A stretch of DNA of 64,000 bases from contig JAXLVA010000001.1 in the NCBI GenBank assembly GCA_046329235.1, positions 1,798,001-1,862,000 on the forward strand. Direction: 5' to 3'. The notes under the pieces are model-generated. The model searched no databases. It was not told the origin of the DNA and was given only the letters and a program-made list of their open reading frames with translations. Positions 18,196 through 27,303 of this stretch are shown here, piece after piece. The translations under genes were made by a program, and so were the position numbers. Position 1 is the first letter of the stretch; each line of letters opens with the position of its first letter. The stretch comes from JALONH01 sp046329235. GTDB taxonomy: Bacteria > Bacteroidota > Bacteroidia > Cytophagales > Cytophagaceae.

Positions 18196-19371
18196 TTATT
18201 TTTTCAACCAAGCATCAATACGAGCTTCCGCTTCCACTATTTTTTCAATAGGAACACATAAAGAAGCTCTCAAATACCCTTTACCGCCCTCACCAAAGAT
18301 TTGGCCCGGAGTAAAGAATACAGATGCTTCATAAAGAAGTTTATCTACAAAGGCCGGAATATCAGAAATGCCACTATTCGGTTTTGGTTTACACCAAACA
18401 AATAACCCAACTTGATCTTTACTGAATTCAAATCCTAGTTTATCTAGAATAGAGAATATCTTCTCTCTTCTATCATGATATACCTGATTTCTTTCTAAGT
18501 GCCAATCTTCCGTATTATTGAATGCTTCTATAGCTGCTTTTTGCAAACCTAAAAACATACCACTATCAATATTACTTTTCACTGTTAAAGCAGGCCCTAA
18601 ATATTTAGCATCCCCAACAATCATCCCTACTCTCCAGCCGGCCATGTTGTGAGATTTACTTAGTGAATTAAATTCAATAGCTACTTCTTTAGCACCCGGA
18701 ATACTCAAAATGCTAAATGGTTTCTTTTTGTTAAGTACTAAGCTATATGGATTATCAAAGCAGATAAGTATGTTTTTCTTTTTCGCAAAATCCACTACTT
18801 TCTCTAACATCTCTCTATTCGCCTCTGCTCCCGTAGGCATATGCGGATAGTTCAACCACATCATCTTTACTTTAGAAAGGTCTAAACTTTCTAATTGTTC
18901 TACAGTTGGATGCCACTGGTCTTTTTCATACAAGCTATACTTGCGAACCTTAGCACCTATCAAGGTTGTCAAAGAGGTATAAGTTGGATATCCAGGATCC
19001 GGAACTAATACTTCATCGCCCGGATTTAAGAAAGCCAACGAAACATGTAATATGCCTTCTTTTGACCCCATCAAAGGCAAAACCTCTGTATTAGGATTTA
19101 AAGTCACTCCATACGTAGTAGCATAAAAAGAAGCCATCGCTTCTCTCAATTCAGGAATACCACGATATGGTTGATAGCCGTGTGTACCTTTAGCACGAGC
19201 CGTTTCGACCAATGCATCTACCGATGCAGGTGACGGCGCTAAATCCGGACTACCAATACCAAAACTGATTACATTTTTCCCTTCTTTGTTTAAGCGGGCA
19301 ATCTCTTCCAGTTTCTTTACAAAATAATATTCGCTAACAGTGTTAAGTCTATCTGCTACTGGAATAATCAT
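18196..19371 (-). CDS. PLP aminotransferase next to pheA (LL-DAP-aminotransferase-like)
   Basis: 391 residues from MIIPVADRLNTVSEYYF; the longer start at 19398 adds nine residues inside pheA and is less likely. It is fold-type I: FGIGSPDLAPSP near the start, LNYPHMPTGAEA in place of the usual NPTG loop, ICFDNPYSL, and the PLP Lys in FNSLSKSHNMAGWRVG. The family includes LL-diaminopimelate and branched or aromatic aminotransferases. Placement immediately after pheA, overlapping it by 23 bases, suggests it makes phenylalanine from phenylpyruvate (and perhaps tyrosine). That role is inference from context. A terminator follows. Confidence 0.83.
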   Translation of the reverse strand: MIIPVADRLNTVSEYYFVKKLEEIARLNKEGKNVISFGIGSPDLAPSPASVDALVETARAKGTHGYQPYRGIPELREAMASFYATTYGVTLNPNTEVLPLMGSKEGILHVSLAFLNPGDEVLVPDPGYPTYTSLTTLIGAKVRKYSLYEKDQWHPTVEQLESLDLSKVKMMWLNYPHMPTGAEANREMLEKVVDFAKKKNILICFDNPYSLVLNKKKPFSILSIPGAKEVAIEFNSLSKSHNMAGWRVGMIVGDAKYLGPALTVKSNIDSGMFLGLQKAAIEAFNNTEDWHLERNQVYHDRREKIFSILDKLGFEFSKDQVGLFVWCKPKPNSGISDIPAFVDKLLYEASVFFTPGQIFGEGGKGYLRASLCVPIEKIVEAEARIDAWLKK

Positions 19372-20194
19372 GAACGAAATCTCCTTTTTTATATTCACCC
19401 AACAGGGTTAAATCTTCAACTAATGAATTAATAGCAATACTGCGTTTGAACTTTTCATAATCGGTCCATTCGCAGTCTACATAAAAACGATACGCATTCG
19501 CCTGACCAAAAACCGGTAATGATTGAATCTTAGTTAAATTCACTTCATTATCTACAATTGTTTTTAGCACATCTGCTAATGCCCCTACTTGGTTAGGTAG
19601 TCGGAAACTCAAAGTAGCTTTATTTGCTCCTTCTACTTTATGTTTTTTATCGGTAGTTAGAATAAAGAAACGAGTAAAATTTTCTTTGTACGTTTCAATA
19701 CTATCTTGTTCCAATAATTTCAATCCATAAACTTCAGAGGCGTATCTACTGGCAATTGCAGCAATATCCTTTGAGTTGTTTTCTTTAATATATTTTGCAC
19801 TATCCGCTGTATCATGATATTCTCTGCGTTCCCATGTAGGGTGTTGCATCAAATATTCTTCACATTGATTTAATGCCATATAATGAGACATCACGTATTT
19901 GATATTCTCTTTTTGAGTATCCGGATGCACCATGATAAATTGTTTAATTCTTAAATAAACCTCTCCTATAATTTGAAGATTATATTCTTGAATCAAAGCA
20001 TAATTAGAAAGAATAGAAGCTGCAATGGAGTTTTCAATAGCCATCACTGCAAAGTCAACATTGCCATTATGTTTTAACTGTTCGCATAATTGACGAAAGC
20101 TGGAACACTCCGTGATGTTAACATTCTCTCCAAAATAATGCCTAGCGGCAATATCATGAAAAGATGCTCTTCCTCCTTGTATGGCTATATTCAT
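19349..20194 (-). CDS. pheA: Prephenate dehydratase with C-terminal ACT domain
   Basis: 281 residues. The catalytic part (about 1-180) has HDIAARHYFG, a divergent start of the GxxGS(Y/F) pattern, AVMAIENSIAASIL, the DTADSAKYIKE helix, AAIASRYASEVYGL and TRFFIL with the essential Thr. Residues about 195-275 form an ACT domain (FRLPNQVGALADVL) that binds phenylalanine for feedback inhibition in this family. It converts prephenate to phenylpyruvate. The gene begins 12 bases after lysS ends and overlaps the downstream aminotransferase. No chorismate mutase domain is fused; that activity is in the DAHP synthase fusion at 26 kb. Confidence 0.92.
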   Translation of the reverse strand: MNIAIQGGRASFHDIAARHYFGENVNITECSSFRQLCEQLKHNGNVDFAVMAIENSIAASILSNYALIQEYNLQIIGEVYLRIKQFIMVHPDTQKENIKYVMSHYMALNQCEEYLMQHPTWERREYHDTADSAKYIKENNSKDIAAIASRYASEVYGLKLLEQDSIETYKENFTRFFILTTDKKHKVEGANKATLSFRLPNQVGALADVLKTIVDNEVNLTKIQSLPVFGQANAYRFYVDCEWTDYEKFKRSIAINSLVEDLTLLGEYKKGDFVHDYSSSR

Positions 20195-20206
20195 GTAGTT
20201 ACCTTA

Positions 20207-21934
20207 TTATGCTTGCCAACCTTTTACTTCGTCGATGGATGGATTAGGAATCTCCAACTTCATCTTCTTTCTTAAACCACATAAGTCGTTAAACAACTTA
20301 TTAGGGTTAGCAGCTTTCAATTGATCTTTAGTACTGATACCTAATTTTTGTAATAGAGGTAATAATTCCTCACGTACACCTTCAATACCGGCATCTTCAG
20401 ATGCAACACCACCTGCATTGGTTTCAGGTCTCATTTGAGGGAAGAATAATACATCTTGAATAGATGGAGAATTCGTCATGATCATACTCAAACGATCAAT
20501 ACCAATACCTAAACCTGCCGTAGGAGGCATACCATATTCTAAAGCACGTAAGAAGTCTTCATCCAGTACCATACTTTCTGAATCACCTCTCTTACCTAAC
20601 TCTAATTGCTCTTCAAATCGTTGACGTTGATCAATTGGATCATTCAACTCAGAGAAGGAGTTACAAATTTCTTTACCGTTACAGATAGCTTCGAAACGCT
20701 CTACTAATCCTTCTTTGCTTCTATGTTTCTTAGCCAACGGAGACATTTCTACCGGATAGTCAGTGATGAAAGTAGGTTGAATCAATAATGGTTCACACTT
20801 CGCTCCAAAGATTTCATCAATCAACTTACCTTTACCCATAGAGTTATCTACATCGATACCCAATTGAGAACAAGTAGCTCTTAATTGAGTTTCATCCATG
20901 TGCGTAATATCGATACCTGTAAAATGTTGAATAGCTTCAAACATAGTAAAGCGTTTCCATGGACGTTGGAAGCTAATGGTATGTTCACCCACTTTTACAT
21001 CCGTAGTACCATGAAGAGCTATAGCTACTTTCTCTACCATTTCTTCTACTAAATCCATCATCCAATAGTAGTCTTTGTAAGCTACATAAAGCTCCACTTG
21101 TGTAAACTCCGGATTATGGAAACGAGACATCCCTTCGTTACGGAAGTCTTTAGAAAATTCATATACACCATCAAAACCACCTACGATTAGACGCTTTAAA
21201 TACAATTCATTTGCAATACGCAAATAAAGAGTCATGTCTAATGTATTATGATGTGTTTTAAATGGACGCGCAGCAGCACCACCATACAAAGGTTGAAGAA
21301 TAGGAGTTTCTACTTCTAAATATCCTTTATTGTTTAGATACTCGCGCATGGTATTTACTAAACGCGTACGTTTAATAAATGTATCTTTTACTTGAGGATT
21401 TACAATCAAGTCAACGTAACGCATACGGTAACGTTGTTCAGGATCTGTAAATGCATCGTATGTCTTTTTATTTCCTTGCTCATCTTCCACTTCTTTTGGC
21501 ATTGGAAGCGGACGTAAAGCTTTTGTTAAAATCTTGAAGGAAGTAACGTGGATTGTAATCTCGCCGGTCTGTGTAGTGAATACATAACCCGTTACACCAA
21601 TGATATCACCTATACCAACTAATTTTTTAAATACTTGGTTGTATAATGTTTTATCTTCATCCGGACACAAATCATCTCTACGGAAGTATACTTGGATACG
21701 ACCGGTAGCATCTTGAATTTCTGCAAAGGATGCATTCCCCATAATACGACGTGTCATCACACGACCGGCAATGGAAATATTCTTATAATCAATTTTGCGT
21801 TGTTCGTAGTGGTCATGAATGTCTTTCGCATTTACATTCACTTCGAAAAGTTCAGCCGGGTATGGAGCAATACCCATGTTCAATAATTCTTCTCTTTCCT
21901 GGCGACGAACCAGTTCCTGTTCACTTAATTGCAT
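20207..21934 (-). CDS. lysS: Lysyl-tRNA synthetase, class II
   Basis: 575 residues. An N-terminal OB-fold anticodon-binding domain (ISIAGRVMTRRIMGN, FAEIQDATGRIQVYF, about 50-160) precedes the class II catalytic core with FRNEGMSRFHNPEFTQ (motif 2) and GMPPTAGLGIGIDRL (motif 3). The C-terminal roughly 70 residues (QKLGISTKDQLKAANPNKL) are an extension beyond motif 3 seen in Bacteroidota LysS. It charges tRNA-Lys in the cytoplasm. A TATTTTTG -7-like element lies at 21958-21965 on the minus strand, 23 bases before the ATG. It is probably first in an operon with pheA and the aminotransferase, whose starts follow closely. Confidence 0.95.
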   Translation of the reverse strand: MQLSEQELVRRQEREELLNMGIAPYPAELFEVNVNAKDIHDHYEQRKIDYKNISIAGRVMTRRIMGNASFAEIQDATGRIQVYFRRDDLCPDEDKTLYNQVFKKLVGIGDIIGVTGYVFTTQTGEITIHVTSFKILTKALRPLPMPKEVEDEQGNKKTYDAFTDPEQRYRMRYVDLIVNPQVKDTFIKRTRLVNTMREYLNNKGYLEVETPILQPLYGGAAARPFKTHHNTLDMTLYLRIANELYLKRLIVGGFDGVYEFSKDFRNEGMSRFHNPEFTQVELYVAYKDYYWMMDLVEEMVEKVAIALHGTTDVKVGEHTISFQRPWKRFTMFEAIQHFTGIDITHMDETQLRATCSQLGIDVDNSMGKGKLIDEIFGAKCEPLLIQPTFITDYPVEMSPLAKKHRSKEGLVERFEAICNGKEICNSFSELNDPIDQRQRFEEQLELGKRGDSESMVLDEDFLRALEYGMPPTAGLGIGIDRLSMIMTNSPSIQDVLFFPQMRPETNAGGVASEDAGIEGVREELLPLLQKLGISTKDQLKAANPNKLFNDLCGLRKKMKLEIPNPSIDEVKGWQA

Positions 21935-21957
21935 GTCTTGTCAATTGATTTGGATTG

Positions 21958-21965
21958 CAAAAATA
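21958..21965 (-). promoter_or_regulatory. Candidate -7 box for lysS
   Basis: TATTTTTG on the minus strand fits TAnnTTTG and lies 23 bases before the lysS ATG. No -33 TTG was found at the usual distance. Confidence 0.3.
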
Positions 21966-22078
21966 CAATTTTATCTATAATTATAGAGTATAAAGTGAGT
22001 AAAGATATATTGAACAAAAAATCTGAAAATCAACCTATTAAAAAATATTCATCAAATTATTATACACCGTTCAAATTA

Positions 22079-23410
22079 TTAGGAATCCAAGGAATTGGCT
22101 TTTACATAGAATCTCCTCCATAATACGATCGATGCCACCACCAATCCTACGGTCAATCCTACCCAAATTCCATATACTTGCCACCCTAAAATGAATCCAA
22201 AGAAAGCTCCTAAAGGAATTCCTATTACCCAATAGGATAAAAAGGCAATTAAGGACGGTGCCTTTACATCAGAAATACCGCGCAATGCTCCCATACTTGT
22301 CACTTGAATTCCATCCGATAATTGGAAGAAAGCCGTCATCCATAACAACCATCCACATATTTTAATCACTTCGGGATCTTGTGAAAATAATGCCGGTAGT
22401 ATCGTATGCAGACTCACAAACATGATCGAACAAAAAGTCATAAAGATCATAACCATTCCTATAGCTGTATAACCGGCTCTCTTTAACTCCTGATGATTTT
22501 TTTGACCGTACAAATAACCAACTCTTACCGTAGCTGCAGCCGCTACCCCACTAGCTGCCATATACGTCACCGAAGCTAAGTTTAGAGCAATTTGATGGGC
22601 GGATAACTGTACTGTTCCAAACATTCCTACTAATATAGCTGCCACACTGAAAGCGGTACCTTCGAATGACATTTGAAATCCGGTTGGGTAACTTTTACCC
22701 CATACCGCTTCCAACATTAGCTTCTTAAATCTTTGAACTTTTAATAGTTGTATATACTCCTTGTAATCCCCTATGTAAAAGAAATAAATAAGGATAGCGA
22801 TGGCCATGAAAACGCGTGCCGTCAACGTAGCGACAGCTACACCGGGTAATCCTAATGCAGGGAATCCATAAATTCCTTTTACCAAAACAATATTTAATGC
22901 AATATTAACTGCATTACCAATCACACTAATAACCATGGCTTGCTTGGTATGTCCCAAACCTTCTATAAACTGACGAACGATTTGAAAAATCGAAACAGGT
23001 ATTACAGTCCACATGAGCAGATGAGTAAAAGCAATAGCATCATCCACTATTTCCGGAGGTTGATTTAAATAAGGAATTAAATAAGTCCCCCCATAAAGTA
23101 ACAAAGTAATTAATCCTGCTACCGCAAAATTGATATAGATCGCATGATATAATATGGTGGTTATTTTTTCTTTATCATCTTCTCCATGAGCCTGCGCTAT
23201 CAACGGAGTGAAGCCGTAACTCATCCCTATGTAAAACATAAAGAGAGGAAAATACATACTCAATGCCACTGTAGCAGCAGACAATGCTGCTTCGCTAATC
23301 TTCACTGCCATATAGGTATCCACTAGACCTACCATGATATGGCCCAATTGACTCAACGCAACAGGAAGAGCTAGATATAATGTATCACGAATATGTTCTT
23401 GTCTGGTCAT
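22079..23410 (-). CDS. MATE-family multidrug/cation antiporter (NorM type)
   Basis: 443 residues and about 12 hydrophobic segments in two similar six-helix halves. The N-terminal LALPVALSQLGHIMVGLVDTYM and central WGKSYPTGFQMSFEGTAFSV are typical NorM-type MATE signatures. These proteins expel drugs or metabolites in exchange for Na+ or H+. The start overlaps the preceding small membrane gene by four bases (ATGA-type), so translation is probably coupled within the proline dehydrogenase operon. The substrate is unknown. Confidence 0.9.
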   Translation of the reverse strand: MTRQEHIRDTLYLALPVALSQLGHIMVGLVDTYMAVKISEAALSAATVALSMYFPLFMFYIGMSYGFTPLIAQAHGEDDKEKITTILYHAIYINFAVAGLITLLLYGGTYLIPYLNQPPEIVDDAIAFTHLLMWTVIPVSIFQIVRQFIEGLGHTKQAMVISVIGNAVNIALNIVLVKGIYGFPALGLPGVAVATLTARVFMAIAILIYFFYIGDYKEYIQLLKVQRFKKLMLEAVWGKSYPTGFQMSFEGTAFSVAAILVGMFGTVQLSAHQIALNLASVTYMAASGVAAAATVRVGYLYGQKNHQELKRAGYTAIGMVMIFMTFCSIMFVSLHTILPALFSQDPEVIKICGWLLWMTAFFQLSDGIQVTSMGALRGISDVKAPSLIAFLSYWVIGIPLGAFFGFILGWQVYGIWVGLTVGLVVASIVLWRRFYVKANSLDS

Positions 23411-23751
23411 TTGATATCAATAACACGGGCAATCATTAGAATACCTAAAGTAAGCCCGGTGAAAATAGCAGACAAAAGTAAATATTCATTTCCGGGTAAT
23501 TCACCTATATACCCCATGTATTGAACTGTAAATATGATAAGCAGAAATAGATAGGCAAAAAAACCTAATACACTCAAACCTTTTGTGGTATATACTTGAT
23601 ACAACAAATAAACAGCAGCTATGGAGTACAACACCAAAGCCGGACGATGTATCCAAGGAGATTTAGTTAATCCAAAACTTTGTAAAAAAATAGTTAACGC
23701 CACTAAGCCCAAAATGATTTGTTGAGCTTTATTTTTTATTACTTCCACCAC
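23407..23751 (-). CDS. Small membrane protein of unknown function
   Basis: 114 residues starting at GTG (a second GTG follows at once). Four hydrophobic segments are seen: IILGLVALTIFLQSF, ALVLYSIAAVYLLYQ, GFFAYLFLLIIFTVQYM and EYLLLSAIFTGLTLGILMIA. No named family is recognised. It overlaps the esterase gene upstream by 13 bases and the MATE gene downstream by four, so it is firmly part of this operon. Confidence 0.7.
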   Translation of the reverse strand: MVEVIKNKAQQIILGLVALTIFLQSFGLTKSPWIHRPALVLYSIAAVYLLYQVYTTKGLSVLGFFAYLFLLIIFTVQYMGYIGELPGNEYLLLSAIFTGLTLGILMIARVIDIK

Positions 23752-24881
23752 GTTTGTTGTTTAATATAATTCGACAAAGATACAGCCATTTCTTCATGTG
23801 TTTTTATAGTTGGGTGATAATCTTCACCGTAAGGCCCTTTTTGAGTTTGAAAGAAAAAAGGATGAACCTGCTGATTCCCTTTAGATTGGAAGTAAGCACA
23901 CACCTCATTTATATTTTGTTGTACACGTGTAAAACATTTTTTTCCTTGAGGCCAGCCGTCATTTAACATAGAACCATTAGCACACACAATTTGAACTTTA
24001 GGATATAGTTGAAACAAACGTTCTACAAATTGAATATAGGTTTGGACAAAAGCTGCTTCATCCAAAGGAATATTTTTAGACTCTAGAAAATAATCATTCG
24101 TTCCCAAGTTAATCACGATAACATCAAAATTACTATAGCTATGATTCCATTTCGGACTGCTTGGATCATGTAATAACACTCGGTCAAATATTTTAGGCAT
24201 CGTTTGGTTCGTATCCCCATTGAAGTTACGATACATACCTATACCGGAATAAGAGACTAACTCTACATTACTATTTAACAATCGAGCAGTCTTCATAGCA
24301 TAGGTTTCATATGCATTCTCGTTTATGGCATGAAAACCTGTTAAGGGATTTGCGAGTGTTACCATATTACCATAACCACTGGTTATCGAATTACCAATAA
24401 ATAAAAAACTTGGCTTCATGACACTTCTCATATCTGCCTCTTTGGAGCCATTATGCATCTTAATCCCATGAAATTTAATAGTACCAACAAAGCTCTCCGT
24501 ACACTTTAACCATGATACAGTATGTAATTCTTTATCACTTCCGGATAATTTAATAGAATAAGAATGTTTTCCGGATTTCAGATACAACGTATCCGTTTTT
24601 TCGTGATCTAATGTCATCAACACCCAGTTCCATTGGGAAGAATCAGCACCCGATAAACTTTCGATTACTAAGTCAAATTGTGTGGAAGACAACGCTACAT
24701 CTACCCTTGTTCCTGATATGGAATAAACGATACTTCCGTTTATCTTATCTTCATAAAATCGTCCTTGAACATTCTTAACTAATTCAGTCGCTTTATAAAA
24801 AGTACCTGTGCTGTTTCGAACGGAACTTTGGAGTATAATAACTAATAAAAATAAAAAGGTGCCCCCAGCTATTTTTTTCAT
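23739..24881 (-). CDS. SGNH/GDSL esterase, acetylxylan-esterase (CE2)-like
   Basis: 380 residues with an N-terminal signal peptide (KKIAGGTFLFLLVIILQSS). A jelly-roll domain (about 30-145) is followed by an SGNH hydrolase domain with FIGNSITSGYG (nucleophile Ser about 165), INLGTNDYF (Asn block) and EDYHPTIKTHEEMA (Asp-His pair near the C-terminus). Two-domain architecture and motifs fit carbohydrate esterase family 2, which removes acetyl groups from plant polysaccharides. It should act in the periplasm or outside. It lies between proline dehydrogenase (four-base overlap) and the small membrane protein (13-base overlap), an unexpected metabolic partner. Confidence 0.82.
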   Translation of the reverse strand: MKKIAGGTFLFLLVIILQSSVRNSTGTFYKATELVKNVQGRFYEDKINGSIVYSISGTRVDVALSSTQFDLVIESLSGADSSQWNWVLMTLDHEKTDTLYLKSGKHSYSIKLSGSDKELHTVSWLKCTESFVGTIKFHGIKMHNGSKEADMRSVMKPSFLFIGNSITSGYGNMVTLANPLTGFHAINENAYETYAMKTARLLNSNVELVSYSGIGMYRNFNGDTNQTMPKIFDRVLLHDPSSPKWNHSYSNFDVIVINLGTNDYFLESKNIPLDEAAFVQTYIQFVERLFQLYPKVQIVCANGSMLNDGWPQGKKCFTRVQQNINEVCAYFQSKGNQQVHPFFFQTQKGPYGEDYHPTIKTHEEMAVSLSNYIKQQTWWK

Positions 24882-26059
24882 TTATGATTGTTTGATTTAA
24901 CTTTTGTACGACGAATTATTTCTTTGTTTATCATTTCTAATTCACGAGTAGTTTCCCCCAACACTGCTGTATTTTCTTCCGCTCTTCGAATCATATAAGG
25001 CATCACCTCTTTCAATGGACCATAAGGCAAATACTTCGCCACTTTATAACCATTTACGGATAAATTGTAGGTCAAATTATCACTCATTCCATAAAGCTGC
25101 GCAAAACCGGATTGAGTTTCGTCTTTATCATCCATTTCTATCACCGCTTTTTCAACACTTAACATGTTATGCGTAGCGATTAAAACAGCTAAATCTTGAT
25201 CTAAAGCATATTCCACTGCTTCATCATACATGGCATCCGTAGCTTTTTTAGAATCATGAATCGGACTAGCGTAATTGAATTGAATGGCACGTTCTCTTTC
25301 TTTCTCCATATAAGCCCCACGTACAATTTTGAAACCCGGTTTATACTTATTTCGAATACTGCTTTCGTGAATACGAACTAAACGTTGGAAACTATCTTTT
25401 CGGTAGCATTGAATGGTCATGAAAACAATAGGAACTTCCCTATTATATTCTTCCATGGCTTCAATAAGTAGGCGATCAATGGCATCTTGAATCCAAGATT
25501 CTTCCGCATCACACATTAATCTTACATGGTTATTGGAAGCCGTCACCACCAAGGTATTAAAACGCACTTTTACACGTTCCCATTCTTCGGCTTCTTGGTC
25601 ATTCAACTTCTCATTTTTATTCAATTTTTCTAATAATCCTTTTCGAGCAATTCCGGTCATTTTAAAAACCGCATACGCTACCATGGGTAAATCTTCTACT
25701 TGCTTGATTACCTTAGTCAATTCTTCGAATGTAGCGTCAAAAACCTCTTCTGATTCAGCACCTTCAACAGCAAAATCCGGAATACTTCTTACCCCGGAAT
25801 AGTACATTTTCTCCATGGTAGGAATACAATCCTCCAGTGACTCTCCACCACAAAACTGTTTAAACAGGGAATTTTTTATAAGATTTTTTATAGGAAAATG
25901 GTATTTCAATGCAAAAATTAACAAAGAAGTGCCTATCTTTGTCAACTTAGGCTTTGCCATAAGACCGAATAAACGTTTCATTTGAAGTAGTTCTTCATCG
26001 GAACGGGAGGCGAAAGCGGCGGCCGTATCGTTAAAATTGATATGTTGTAACAGTTTCAT
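24878..26059 (-). CDS. Proline dehydrogenase (FAD, PutA-domain family)
   Basis: 393 residues from MKLLQHINFNDTAAAF; the frame extends three codons to a TTG that is not needed. It has the PRODH barrel pattern: VYSGVRSI-type strand, VRLMCDAEESWIQD, YRKDSFQRL, FKIVRGAYMEKER, LIATHNMLSV, and the C-terminal YGPLKEVMPYMIRRAEEN with the paired Arg residues that bind proline carboxylate. It oxidises proline to pyrroline-5-carboxylate and passes electrons to quinone. The partner enzyme PruA is encoded separately at 37.6 kb. It heads a four-gene overlapping operon with an esterase, a small membrane protein and a MATE pump. It is divergent from the aroF-aroQ gene with 62 bases between start codons. Confidence 0.9.
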   Translation of the reverse strand: MKLLQHINFNDTAAAFASRSDEELLQMKRLFGLMAKPKLTKIGTSLLIFALKYHFPIKNLIKNSLFKQFCGGESLEDCIPTMEKMYYSGVRSIPDFAVEGAESEEVFDATFEELTKVIKQVEDLPMVAYAVFKMTGIARKGLLEKLNKNEKLNDQEAEEWERVKVRFNTLVVTASNNHVRLMCDAEESWIQDAIDRLLIEAMEEYNREVPIVFMTIQCYRKDSFQRLVRIHESSIRNKYKPGFKIVRGAYMEKERERAIQFNYASPIHDSKKATDAMYDEAVEYALDQDLAVLIATHNMLSVEKAVIEMDDKDETQSGFAQLYGMSDNLTYNLSVNGYKVAKYLPYGPLKEVMPYMIRRAEENTAVLGETTRELEMINKEIIRRTKVKSNNHK

Positions 26060-26121
26060 TCTTGTCAATTAGAACGGAAATATACGATTCTTTGTTAAGG
26101 ATAAACAGTAGAAAGAACATT

Positions 26122-27225
26122 ATGAAAGTAGAATTAAATGTTAATCCGATTGAGGCTTGGGCTAAAACAAAACACAAGCCCTTGTTAATTGCAGGTCCTT
26201 GTAGCGCAGAGACTCCTGAACAGCTATTTGCTACTGCAAAATTATTAAAAGACCTAGGTAAAGTAGACGTTTTACGTGCTGGTATCTGGAAACCTAGAAC
26301 AAGACCTAATAGTTTTGAAGGTTCCGGAGAAGAAGGTCTAAAATGGTTAGCTGATGTTAAAAAGGAATTAAACATTCCGATTGGAACAGAAGTAGCTAAT
26401 CCACAACATATTGAACTTGCTTTAAAATATGACGTAGACGTTCTATGGGTTGGTGCTCGTACAACGGTATCTCCTTTTGCGGTACAAGAAATGGCTGATG
26501 CCCTTCAAGGTACTGACAAAGCGGTTCTTGTTAAAAACCCTACTCACCCTGAATTAGGTCTTTGGGTTGGTGCTTTTGAACGTTTCTACCGCGCAGGTAT
26601 CCGTAACTTAGCAGCTATCCACCGTGGATTCTCTACTATTGACAAAGCTAAGTATCGTAACGTACCTACTTGGGTTATTCCTATTGAATTAAAACGTATC
26701 GCTCCACAAATTCCTATCATCTGTGATCCATCTCACATTGGCGGGAAACGTGATTTGATATTTGAAATATCTCAAAAAGCAATGGACTTAGGTTTTGACG
26801 GTTTGATGATTGAAACTCACATCGATCCGGATAAGGCATGGTCTGACGCTGATCAACAAGTAACTCCTGCTCGTTTAGGTGAAATCTTAACAGAATTGAA
26901 AGTTCGTGATGAAAACTCTTTATCTCGTGACTTCAATGATCACCTAGCTGAGTTACGTGAGAAAATCGACAACATCGACCGTGAGTTGTTAGAAATTCTT
27001 ACTACTCGTATGGCTGTAGTGGAGAAAATTGGTGAATACAAAAGAGATAACAACGTAACAACTTTACAAGTTAACCGTTGGGACGAAATCATGAAAAACC
27101 GCTCTGAAACTGCTAAAAAATTAGGTTTGAACGACGAGTTTATTCAAGAAGTATTCAAATTAGTTCACGAAGAATCTATTCGTAAGCAAACTGAAATCAT
27201 GAAAGCTGTTGAATCCAAAGCTTAA
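26122..27225 (+). CDS. Bifunctional DAHP synthase / chorismate mutase
   Basis: 367 residues from MKVELNVNPIEAWAK; upstream in-frame codons to 26062 overlap the divergent promoter region and are rejected. Residues about 20-260 form the DAHP synthase barrel: LLIAGPCSAETPEQ, KPRTRPNSFEG, LWVGARTTVSPF, RNLAAIHRGFST and CDPSHIGGKRD. Residues about 275-365 are an AroQ-type chorismate mutase (LREKIDNIDRELLEIL, TRMAVVEKIGEYK). The fusion joins the first step of the shikimate pathway to the branch to prephenate; in this family the mutase domain also mediates feedback control. A hairpin separates it from aroB. Confidence 0.94.
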   Translation: MKVELNVNPIEAWAKTKHKPLLIAGPCSAETPEQLFATAKLLKDLGKVDVLRAGIWKPRTRPNSFEGSGEEGLKWLADVKKELNIPIGTEVANPQHIELALKYDVDVLWVGARTTVSPFAVQEMADALQGTDKAVLVKNPTHPELGLWVGAFERFYRAGIRNLAAIHRGFSTIDKAKYRNVPTWVIPIELKRIAPQIPIICDPSHIGGKRDLIFEISQKAMDLGFDGLMIETHIDPDKAWSDADQQVTPARLGEILTELKVRDENSLSRDFNDHLAELREKIDNIDRELLEILTTRMAVVEKIGEYKRDNNVTTLQVNRWDEIMKNRSETAKKLGLNDEFIQEVFKLVHEESIRKQTEIMKAVESKA

Positions 27226-27254
27226 TGATTGAAATATAATTTATTAAAGTAACA

Positions 27255-27284
27255 AAACCCTCAACCTTCACCGGTTGGGGGTTT
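27255..27284 (+). terminator. Hairpin between DAHP synthase and aroB
   Basis: AAACCCTCAACC pairs with GGTTGGGGGTTT (one G-U) around a six-base loop. The T-run is short (TTT), so it may only reduce readthrough into aroB. Confidence 0.6.
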
Positions 27285-27303
27285 GATGTTTAAAAGTAAA
27301 CAC

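Noticed and set aside
26062..26094. Promoter for the DAHP synthase gene (TTG, 22 bases, ATTCTTTG)
   Set aside because: The -7 box fails the TA positions and the spacing is long; too weak to list.
26031..26375. Minus-strand frame of 114 codons over the DAHP synthase start
   Set aside because: It overlaps a clear conserved gene in the other direction and its translation has no family features.
27283..27303. Upstream start for aroB
   Set aside because: It falls in the terminator-like hairpin and the protein family begins closer to MASDIIF.
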